A stretch of DNA of 24,664 nt from Selenomonas sp. (GTDB taxonomy: Bacteria; Bacillota_C; Negativicutes; Selenomonadales; Selenomonadaceae): positions 1 to 24,664 of the forward strand of contig NZ_JAILKR010000098.1 of NCBI RefSeq assembly GCF_024693525.1. Direction: 5' to 3'. The position numbers were made by a program, and so were the translations under genes. Below, piece after piece: positions 7,646 to 14,094 of this stretch. Positions within the stretch are counted from its first letter, which is position 1. Each line of letters starts with the position of its first letter. The notes beneath the pieces are model-generated. The model searched no databases. It was not told the origin of the DNA and was given only the letters and a program-made list of their open reading frames with translations.

Positions 7646-8461
7646 ATGACACTCGATTCGAGTAATGAAACGGTAGCAATACTATACGATATCGAAAATG
7701 CGCCCTTTGAGATGCTAAACTACACCTTGGGCAAGGCAAGACGGTTCCAGCCCTGCCGGACTATTGTTGTATCGGATTGGGAGGCGCATCCGGAGCAGAA
7801 GCGCTGGGAAAAACTCATGCGCCGTCCAGGCTTTACCTTCCGGCAGATAAGCCGCACTTATCAGGGCAAAAATTCGCTGGATTCGGCGATTTATGATTCA
7901 GCGGAGCTGCTTTATCAGGAAGGCGTTCGCAAGTTCTTCATCATAACGACGGATTCGGATTTTGTCCGCATTGCCGAGCTCTTGAACTCGAAAACGCCGT
8001 CTTATATTATCGGCGTGGGGACCAAGCAGGCCAGCGAAATCCTGCGGAACGCCTACAATGAGTTTATGGTCTATCCGCCGGAAGAAAAAAAGAAGCCGGT
8101 CAAAAAGGCGGAAAAGAAAAAGGAAGCCGTGACTGAGGATAAGAAAGCCAAAGCGGTAAAGCCGGCTAAGAGTACCAAGAAGAACAGTGCCAAGGCTAAG
8201 GTTTTGGAATTGGAAAAGGCCAAGGCTGAGCCTAAGGCCAAGGCCGAGCCAACCAAGAAGGTGGCGGTAAAGAAACGCGAGGCTTCTGCTAAAGTGGCAG
8301 AAGTCAAAACCGTTTCGCCGGCAGGGCAGTTAGCCGATGGCATGATGACCGTCAAGCTGCCCAAGAGCCTGCGCAAGTCGCTGGAAGAGCGCAAGCAGGA
8401 AGAAGGGGTATCGTTAGATGAACTCGTTACGTATCTGATTATGAGGGGCCTGGCCCGCTGA
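7646..8461 (+). CDS. NYN (PIN-like) domain protein with Lys/Ala-rich linker and C-terminal ribbon-helix-helix-like tail
   Basis: A 271-residue protein in three parts. Residues 8-140 form a NYN domain, a PIN-like nuclease fold: acidic residues sit at D15 (YDIEN), D79/D84 (LDSAIYD) and D103/D105 (TTDSDF), the positions expected to bind metal for RNA cleavage. Residues 145-225 are a low-complexity Lys/Ala/Glu linker with KAEPKAK-like repeats, probably unstructured and able to bind nucleic acid. Residues 232-270 (VKLPKSLRKSLEERKQEEGVS, then LDELVTYLIMRGLA) look like a MetJ/Arc-type ribbon-helix-helix or HicB tail. A ribonuclease role is inferred from the family, with no substrate known. It opens a dense plus-strand gene run; the next gene starts 16 bases on. 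Confidence 0.82.
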   Translation: MTLDSSNETVAILYDIENAPFEMLNYTLGKARRFQPCRTIVVSDWEAHPEQKRWEKLMRRPGFTFRQISRTYQGKNSLDSAIYDSAELLYQEGVRKFFIITTDSDFVRIAELLNSKTPSYIIGVGTKQASEILRNAYNEFMVYPPEEKKKPVKKAEKKKEAVTEDKKAKAVKPAKSTKKNSAKAKVLELEKAKAEPKAKAEPTKKVAVKKREASAKVAEVKTVSPAGQLADGMMTVKLPKSLRKSLEERKQEEGVSLDELVTYLIMRGLAR

Positions 8462-8477
8462 TAAAGGAGCACTTTGG

Positions 8478-8909
8478 ATGAAACGACAAGAACAAGTTTT
8501 ATTCTATCAATTTCGCGATATGGAAAAATTACAACTGGCCCGTAAGGTGCTCAGCCGTATGGGGATTGTTTCAAAGGTGATTCCAGTGGACGATTGGACC
8601 CAAAAGGTCGGCTATCTGTTGGGAATGAAAGGATTCAAGGCGGCGGAAAAACCTGATGCCGATGACGATTTTGTCTTTCCTCATGAAGTGATGGTTCTGC
8701 AGAACATTCGCAACAAGCGTCTCGATGAGGTGCTTTTGGCCTTGAGACGGGGCGGGGTATCGAAGGTGCAGTACAAATCGGTGGTAACGCCGTTCAATAC
8801 GTTGTGGACCCTGCGCCGTCTCTGTGAGACTATGCAGAAAGAACATGCCGTTATGGTCCAGCAACAGGAAAAGGAAAAACAGAAAACGGAGCAAGAGCAA
8901 GAAACATGA
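8478..8909 (+). CDS. DUF3783 domain-containing protein
   Basis: A 143-residue protein resembling the DUF3783 family, whose function is not established. Residues 1-110 are a mixed alpha/beta domain beginning with a strand (QEQVLFYQF) and containing a helix rich in basic residues (KLQLARKVLSRMGI); the tail from about residue 118 is a highly charged Gln/Lys/Glu helix. AAGGAG lies 9 bases before the ATG. It follows the NYN gene at 16 bases, and its stop overlaps the next start by ATGA, so the three genes are probably co-translated. No catalytic motif is visible. Confidence 0.75.
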   Translation: MKRQEQVLFYQFRDMEKLQLARKVLSRMGIVSKVIPVDDWTQKVGYLLGMKGFKAAEKPDADDDFVFPHEVMVLQNIRNKRLDEVLLALRRGGVSKVQYKSVVTPFNTLWTLRRLCETMQKEHAVMVQQQEKEKQKTEQEQET

Positions 8910-9751
8910 AAAACGAAGATCTGGAAAAAACACAATATATGAGTCCGAAGGATATGGTGGCGCTGAAAACTGGCAAAAAACCGAATCTCTCCGATACCCA
9001 GGAACTGCCAGCCTTAGGAGATGATTTGGGGATTAAGCCACCCTTCCCGCAAGCTGGTCAGGCTGTGGGTAAAGTGCGGGAGTTGTCGCCGGATGACAAA
9101 AAGCCTAAAGCGGAGGAACAGAAGAAGAAATTCCTGACGCCGAAGCGTAAGCGGGCTATGATGCTTGGTGTTGGTTTTGCTGTTGCCCTTCTTATCGGCT
9201 TTATGATTGCCGGCTATAATCAGGACAAGTCCGAAGCCCAGCATGCACGTCAGGTGCAGGAACAGCAGATGAAGGACAAGGAAAAGCAGATTGCCGAGCA
9301 GGAGACGGACCTTAAGGCTCGCCGGGCAGAGCTGGAAAAGCAGAAGAAAGAGCTGCAGGAACGCCAGCGTCAGTTGGAAGAACAGTCGAGCCGGGCCAAG
9401 GGCCGCAATGAGCAGCTGGGTGACAGTGCTCCGAGTTCTACCATCGGCAAGATAATCGATAAGGTGACGGGCAAAGAGGCAGACCGTCGGCAAAAGGTGG
9501 AGCAGAACAAACAACAGAGTGCGCAAAGTGATACGGCGGCAGCTGATGTGGGCAAGTCCATCGAGGATGCCCAGCGCATGCTGGACGAAGTCAATTCCAA
9601 GCTGGATTCGGTAGAAGCCATGAAGGCCGAGGCAAGTCAGCTGAAGGATAAAGCGGCGGCTGCCTATGAGGAGAACAAAGGCGTTATCAATCAGGCCATC
9701 CATTACGCAAAAGTCGGTGCTGGTCTGTTGGAGGGCTGGCTGTCTCATTGA
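8906..9751 (+). CDS. Single-pass membrane protein with long coiled coil, unknown function
   Basis: A 281-residue protein I do not recognise. Residues 1-83 are polar and Lys/Pro-rich, presumably cytoplasmic. Residues 84-104 (AMMLGVGFAVALLIGFMIAGY) form one transmembrane helix preceded by the basic stretch TPKRKRA, giving an N-in orientation. Residues 108-165 are an almost unbroken Glu/Gln/Lys/Arg coiled coil, and residues 205-260 a second, separated by a less charged linker with KIIDKVTGKEAD. The start overlaps the previous stop (ATGA). Its place between the DUF3783 and ABC importer genes suggests an envelope scaffold or anchor; that is inference. Confidence 0.75.
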   Translation: MKNEDLEKTQYMSPKDMVALKTGKKPNLSDTQELPALGDDLGIKPPFPQAGQAVGKVRELSPDDKKPKAEEQKKKFLTPKRKRAMMLGVGFAVALLIGFMIAGYNQDKSEAQHARQVQEQQMKDKEKQIAEQETDLKARRAELEKQKKELQERQRQLEEQSSRAKGRNEQLGDSAPSSTIGKIIDKVTGKEADRRQKVEQNKQQSAQSDTAAADVGKSIEDAQRMLDEVNSKLDSVEAMKAEASQLKDKAAAAYEENKGVINQAIHYAKVGAGLLEGWLSH

Positions 9752-9785
9752 TTGCCGTAAGACGATAAGAAAGAAGGCATGAACC

Positions 9786-10733
9786 TTGAAAAAGATAGTT
9801 GCGATAGTATTGGCGGTCCTTTCCATGGCCGTCGTTGCCGGCTGCGGCACTTCTAAAGAGGCTGGCAGCAACAAGCAGAACCTTCAGCCGATTACCATCG
9901 GTTTGATGCCGGATACGGATTCGGTTCCCTTTATCATCGCCCAGGAAAAGGGCTACTTTAAAGAAGAGGGGCTGGACGTAAATCTTCAGCAGTACAAGAG
10001 TGCCATGGACCGGGATTCAGCCCTGCAGAGCGGCAATTTGGACGGCGCGGTTTCCGATATGCTGGCCGTTGCCTTTGCGAAATCCGGAGGTTTTGACGTG
10101 AAAGTCACCTCCTTTACCGATGGCAGTTATAAACTGATTGCCAGCAAGGAGTCGGGCATCAAGGATGTCAAAGGTCTAGCTGGTAAAGACGTATCGGTAT
10201 CGCGCAATACCATTATCGAATACGTGACGGATCAGATTCTTGCCAAGGAAAACATGGACGGCGACAGCATCAACAAGGTCATCATCCCGCAGATTCCCAC
10301 GCGGTTGGAGATGCTCCAGAATGGTAAGCTCGCCGCCGCAACCTTGCCGGAACCGATGGCAAGCATTGCCGTCCATAATGGCTGTAAGTATGTGACGGGG
10401 TCCGATGAGCTGGGCATCAATCCGGGAGTCATCATGTTCACGGCCAAAGCAACCGATAGCAAAAAGGCAGAGATTCAAGCCATGTATCGTGCTTATAACA
10501 AGGCCGTGGCCTATTTGAATCAGGCGGATCGTTCCGAGTACATCGATCTCGTCATCGAAAAAGGGGGCTTCCCGCCGGCAGCCAAGGATGCGTTGAAGTT
10601 GCCGAAGTACCATGAAGCAGCTTTGCCCAAGGAAAGCGATGTGATGGATTGCCTCAGCTGGCTCAAAAGCAAAAATCTGATTTCCGAAAGCTACAGCTAC
10701 AAGGATATCGTTCTGGATTTGTTGGGCAAATAA
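9786..10733 (+). CDS. ABC transporter substrate-binding lipoprotein (NMT1/SsuA-like), TTG start
   Basis: A 315-residue periplasmic-binding-type lipoprotein. The signal peptide KKIVAIVLAVLSMAVVAGC ends in a lipobox with Cys20 (VAGC), predicting lipid anchoring. The mature part begins with ITIGLMPDTDSVPFIIAQEKGYF, typical of the NMT1/SsuA/ThiY cluster that binds sulfonates, taurine, nitrate-like ions or thiamine precursors. The TTG at 9786 is used because it gives a complete signal peptide and has AAGG about 8 bases upstream; the ATG at 9779 is out of frame. It is the first gene of a three-gene importer. The ligand cannot be named from sequence. Confidence 0.9.
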   Translation: MKKIVAIVLAVLSMAVVAGCGTSKEAGSNKQNLQPITIGLMPDTDSVPFIIAQEKGYFKEEGLDVNLQQYKSAMDRDSALQSGNLDGAVSDMLAVAFAKSGGFDVKVTSFTDGSYKLIASKESGIKDVKGLAGKDVSVSRNTIIEYVTDQILAKENMDGDSINKVIIPQIPTRLEMLQNGKLAAATLPEPMASIAVHNGCKYVTGSDELGINPGVIMFTAKATDSKKAEIQAMYRAYNKAVAYLNQADRSEYIDLVIEKGGFPPAAKDALKLPKYHEAALPKESDVMDCLSWLKSKNLISESYSYKDIVLDLLGK

Positions 10734-10760
10734 TTTTAGTGAAAGTAAGAGATTCATAAC

Positions 10761-11516
10761 ATGATTGAAGTAGAGCATTTATCTGTCGGGTATGATGCCG
10801 ATGGAAGAGAACAGAGTGCCCTTCATGATGTAAGCTTGACCGTTCCGCAAGGGACGGTCTGCGCCGTTATAGGGCCTTCTGGCTGCGGCAAGTCCACGCT
10901 CATGAAGGTAGTGGCAGGCTTGATCCGGAAGTTTCAGGGCACCGTGCGGATAGACGGCTGTCCCGTAAATCCGCAGGAAATGAAAATCGGATTTATGCCG
11001 CAGAATTATGGGCTTTTGCCTTGGAAAACAGTGGGCGAAAATATTTATCTTGGCTGCCGTATCAAGGGGGAGGAGTCCGCGGACTTGGAAGCCCGCGGAC
11101 AGGCCCTTTGCCAGCGGCTGGGCATTGCCGGTCTTGAAAAGAGGTTTCCCCATGAGCTGAGCGGAGGTCAGCAGCAGCGGGTGGGATTGGCCCGGGCCTT
11201 TTTGCTGCGTCCGGACATCCTGCTGATGGATGAGCCCTTTTCGGCGCTCGATGCCATTACCCGGGAAGAGATGCAGGAGGTATTTTTGGATCTTTGGCAG
11301 GAAAATCACATCACGACAATGCTGGTGACCCATTATGTGGAAGAAGCCCTGTACTTAGGGCAGCAGATTGCCCTGATGTCCGCTCATCCTGGCTCGGTGC
11401 AGGAGGTAATGGATAATCCGTTGGCCGGCAGTGCCGAAGAGCGGCATAAACCGGAGTTCTTTGCTATGGGGCAAAGACTGCGGGAAAAAATCCGAGAAAT
11501 GGGGGCTGAGGCATGA
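10761..11516 (+). CDS. ABC transporter ATP-binding protein (NitT/TauT family)
   Basis: A 251-residue ATPase that powers the importer encoded around it. Visible are Walker A GPSGCGKST (about residues 38-46), the Q-loop in FMPQNYGLLPW (about 79), the signature LSGGQQQR (about 133), Walker B ILLMDEP with the D-loop SALD, and the switch His in LVTHYVEEA. The LLPW segment after the Q-loop is typical of the nitrate/sulfonate/taurine subfamily. It starts 28 bases after the binding-protein gene and overlaps the permease start by four bases (ATGA), indicating co-translation. Confidence 0.94.
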   Translation: MIEVEHLSVGYDADGREQSALHDVSLTVPQGTVCAVIGPSGCGKSTLMKVVAGLIRKFQGTVRIDGCPVNPQEMKIGFMPQNYGLLPWKTVGENIYLGCRIKGEESADLEARGQALCQRLGIAGLEKRFPHELSGGQQQRVGLARAFLLRPDILLMDEPFSALDAITREEMQEVFLDLWQENHITTMLVTHYVEEALYLGQQIALMSAHPGSVQEVMDNPLAGSAEERHKPEFFAMGQRLREKIREMGAEA

Positions 11517-12259
11517 GGAAAAGCAAGTTAGTATTGCGCTCTTATGTGCTGGGCGCTGTCTTTTTGCTGCTGTTCTGGTGGGCAGTGGCTTTGCTAGTCG
11601 AACTGCCAATTATTCCCACCCCGGATAAGGTATTTACAAAACTTGGTCATGTCTTTGTGAGCGCCATTGCCATTCACAGTGCCTACAGCCTTTGGCGCAT
11701 TGCCGCAGGCCTTGGGCTGGCGGTGCTTATCGGCTATCCTTTGGGGCTTGTCATGGGATATTTTAAACAGGCGGATCGGTTATTAGCGCCGCTGGTGTAT
11801 CTTACCTATCCCATACCGAAAATTGCCCTGCTGCCGATTTTGATGTTGCTCACGGGCGTGGGGGAATGGTCAAAAATCCTGATGATTTTTTTGATTATCG
11901 TCTTTCAGGTGGTCATTGCCCTGCGTGATGGCATCCGGGCAATTCCCGAAGAGACCTACTACCCGCTCTACTCGCTGGGGGCGTCCTTCTGGCAGCTTTT
12001 CCGCCATGTGATTTTTCCGGCATCCTTGCCAAAATTTTTGACGGCTGTCCGGGTGGCCATGGCGACAGCGGTTTCGGTGTTGTTCTTTACCGAAACCTTT
12101 GGCACCCAATATGGAATGGGCTACTACATTATGGATGCCTGGCTGCGGGTAAATTATTTGGAGATGTATGCAGGGATTGTGGTTCTGAGTTTGCTGGGTC
12201 TTTTGCTCTTCGGCATGCTGGACTTGTTGGAATACATGACCTGTCGTTGGCAAAAGTGA
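11513..12259 (+). CDS. ABC transporter permease (NitT/TauT family)
   Basis: A 248-residue inner-membrane permease with about six hydrophobic helices (for example around residues 10-30, 60-85, 98-125 and 215-240). The cytoplasmic coupling helix is visible as the EAA-like segment GIRAIPEETYYPLYSLGAS at about residue 140, matching the BPD_transp_1 domain of the SsuC/TauC group. It overlaps the ATPase gene by ATGA. It ends 10 bases before the downstream peptidase-like gene, which therefore appears to be part of the same transcript. Confidence 0.93.
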   Translation: MRKSKLVLRSYVLGAVFLLLFWWAVALLVELPIIPTPDKVFTKLGHVFVSAIAIHSAYSLWRIAAGLGLAVLIGYPLGLVMGYFKQADRLLAPLVYLTYPIPKIALLPILMLLTGVGEWSKILMIFLIIVFQVVIALRDGIRAIPEETYYPLYSLGASFWQLFRHVIFPASLPKFLTAVRVAMATAVSVLFFTETFGTQYGMGYYIMDAWLRVNYLEMYAGIVVLSLLGLLLFGMLDLLEYMTCRWQK

Positions 12260-12269
12260 GGTGGTGACA

Positions 12270-13910
12270 ATGAAAAAATTCGGCTGTCTCGTTCTGTTGC
12301 TGCTGCTGATAGTGGCTGGCGCAGCGGGATTTATGGGACGCAGTGACTGGTTCCCTTGGGGACAGGAGTCAGGCGATGGTTCAATCCAAATCATGGCGGA
12401 GGGGCAGCCTGGCGAAGCGATGATGCAGGATGTCCATCAGGCCTGCGATGCGTTTAACCGGACGATGGAACAGACGATGGGAATTCGGCTCCAGCGAAAT
12501 GTCAAAGTCTATGTGGGCGGTACCGAAGCCGACTATCAGCAGATTCTTGAGCGGGAATTCAATCTGGCACCAGAGGAAGCCAAGGCAATTGCCGATATTT
12601 CCGGTGGCTGGACTGGCGGCAAAAAGGCCATTACGGCTATTAATGGCAAAGCTGGCGTCATGAACAGCAGCAGCGATCGCATCAGTACCACGGCGCACGA
12701 GCTCTTTCATCAGGTGCAGTATGAACTCAGCGATGGCAACGATACCGATGAACAGGCATTGTTTTGGCTTGAGGAGGGTTCGGCAGATTACGTGGGGGCC
12801 GATTTGGCAGCACGGCTTGGCGGGAAATCCATGCAGAAGTGGATTTTGGATGTCAAGGCCGAACTCATGGGAGCGCCGCATGTCGTCTCGCCGGAAAATC
12901 TGCAGCACAGTACCCTCGAACAGCGAAAGGCCCTCATGGGAAAAGATTTGCATTCCTATCAGATGTCAGACCTCATGACTTGGTATTTATTGACGACCAG
13001 AGCAAAAGGGCACGAAGGCGAAAAGCTGGCTCAGTATTTTCGGCAGTTAAAGGAAGTCAAGCAGGGCGAAGCGGCTTTTCAGAACACCTTTGGTGTAAGC
13101 CTCGAGGACTTCTTGCGCCAGTTTGACCGCTGGTGGAAAGAGGAACAGACCAAGCCGGCGCTGCTCCATTTCGAGGCGCGTGAGGGGGTGAGCCAGGCTT
13201 TGGTTCGCTCGCTTGAGGCTGAGACCAATGCGGTGCAGACGATGTTCCAAAACCGGTTGGGGCAGCAGCTGCACGGCGAATATCAAATTGTCCTGGCCAA
13301 TAACCAGGAGGACCTTGCCGAAGCGGTCAAGACCTATTGCAGCATTCCCGAGGAGCAGGCGAAAGAACTGGCAGCTTCGAGCCTTTGGATTGAAAATGGC
13401 AGCACAGTCCTTTTGAACGCGTCGCAGATCGAATCTGATCGCCAGCAGAGCTTTACGGTGGGAGTCATGTTGATGCGCGTGATGCAGGGACAGCGTATGG
13501 GCCAGCCGGAACGCGGCATTGAGTGGCTCATGCGTGGCTCGGGGTACCTCATGGGAGTAGCCCGCCTCGGCGAGAAGGGGTTGGGAACTTTGTCGCAGTA
13601 TCAACGAGCCTGGCTGGATTCCCTGCGCAAAGCCGGACGCGTTCCACAGCTGGCACAGATGGCTACAGCGGATGGCTTCCGGCAGGTTTCGCAAAGCTAT
13701 TCGGATGATACGGCTTCGGTAATGGCTGAATACGCTGCTGCGGAGCTGGTGAATCGTCGTGGCTGGCCGTCACTGGTGCGCTGGGCTGAGGCAACTCGCA
13801 CGCTGGGCGATGCCCAAAAAGCTTTCCGCCAGGTGTATGGACAGAGCAGTGTGGATTTTGAAGCCGAACTGCAAAGCCGTGTCCAGCGTCAAATCGTCAA
13901 TGCCCGTTAG
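12270..13910 (+). CDS. Secreted/anchored protein with two tandem peptidase-MA-like (gluzincin) units, second catalytically dead
   Basis: A 546-residue protein with an N-terminal signal anchor or signal peptide (residues 1-22). Unit one (about 45-290) has the zinc-peptidase motif HELFH (143-147) and a downstream glutamate in WLEEGSADY (E168/E169), the pattern of peptidase-MA gluzincins. Unit two (about 303-540) has the same order of elements, but H143, E144, H147 and E169 align with G398, V399, M402 and R422, so it should not bind zinc. Shared landmarks include WLEEGS against WLMRGS, and helical ends QNTFGVSLEDF against RQVYGQSSVDF. The ATG at 12270 has AGGTGG five bases upstream; a GTG at 12261 lacks an SD. 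It follows the ABC permease by 10 bases; a link to that importer is inferred from position only. Confidence 0.8.
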   Translation: MKKFGCLVLLLLLIVAGAAGFMGRSDWFPWGQESGDGSIQIMAEGQPGEAMMQDVHQACDAFNRTMEQTMGIRLQRNVKVYVGGTEADYQQILEREFNLAPEEAKAIADISGGWTGGKKAITAINGKAGVMNSSSDRISTTAHELFHQVQYELSDGNDTDEQALFWLEEGSADYVGADLAARLGGKSMQKWILDVKAELMGAPHVVSPENLQHSTLEQRKALMGKDLHSYQMSDLMTWYLLTTRAKGHEGEKLAQYFRQLKEVKQGEAAFQNTFGVSLEDFLRQFDRWWKEEQTKPALLHFEAREGVSQALVRSLEAETNAVQTMFQNRLGQQLHGEYQIVLANNQEDLAEAVKTYCSIPEEQAKELAASSLWIENGSTVLLNASQIESDRQQSFTVGVMLMRVMQGQRMGQPERGIEWLMRGSGYLMGVARLGEKGLGTLSQYQRAWLDSLRKAGRVPQLAQMATADGFRQVSQSYSDDTASVMAEYAAAELVNRRGWPSLVRWAEATRTLGDAQKAFRQVYGQSSVDFEAELQSRVQRQIVNAR

Positions 13911-13938
13911 GAAGATATCATGTATACAAAAAAAGACC

Positions 13939-13967
13939 TTTACAAACGTTTTTGGCTGTGCTAAGAT
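13939..13967 (+). promoter_or_regulatory. Strong glnA promoter
   Basis: TTTACA (13939-13944), a 17-base spacer and TAAGAT (13962-13967) preceded by TGC (extended -10). Predicted start is about 13973-13975, leaving a leader of roughly 120 bases. Confidence 0.8.
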
Positions 13968-13971
13968 ATCA

Positions 13972-14060
13972 CCTGTAAGTAAATAGCTTATGGCAATGGA
14001 GCCATACAGGATAAGACCTGCGGACATTATCGTCTGACGGATTATTCTGTATGGCTTTTT
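13972..14060 (+). promoter_or_regulatory. Glutamine synthetase leader: attenuator with competing hairpins (candidate ANTAR target or riboswitch)
   Basis: An upstream hairpin TATGGC (13989-13994)/GCCATA (14001-14006) has the six-base loop AATGGA. Its 3' arm GCCATACAG is also the 5' arm of a terminator, so both cannot form at once. A small stem GTAAG/CTTAT (13975-13991) lies just before it, and CCTGT (13972-13976) can also pair with ACAGG (14006-14010). A hexaloop with A at position 1 and G at position 4, overlapping a terminator, is the known layout of the second stem of ANTAR antiterminator targets. The first stem does not show a clean A1/G4 hexaloop, so the class is uncertain. No ANTAR gene lies in the window. 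Confidence 0.7.
14001..14060 (+). terminator. Leader terminator before glutamine synthetase
   Basis: GCCATACAG (14001-14009) pairs with CTGTATGGC (14047-14055); a G-T wobble and ATAA/TTAT extend the stem to 14 bp. An inner hairpin is possible (CGGAC 14021-14025 with GTCTG 14032-14036). TTTTT follows at 14056-14060, 34 bases before the start codon, so it would stop transcription ahead of the gene. Confidence 0.85.
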
Positions 14061-14094
14061 CGTTTGTGTTGATTTATGAAAAGGATGGTATACG

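Noticed and set aside
8090..8300. Lys/Ala-rich repeats in the NYN gene as a possible DNA repeat or CRISPR-like array
   Set aside because: They are in-frame codons of a low-complexity linker with irregular unit length; no conserved repeat and spacer structure.
9014..9874. 286-codon minus-strand frame opposite the coiled-coil gene
   Set aside because: Leu/Phe-rich because it is the complement of a Lys/Glu/Gln-rich coiled coil; no SD and overlaps three genes' boundaries.
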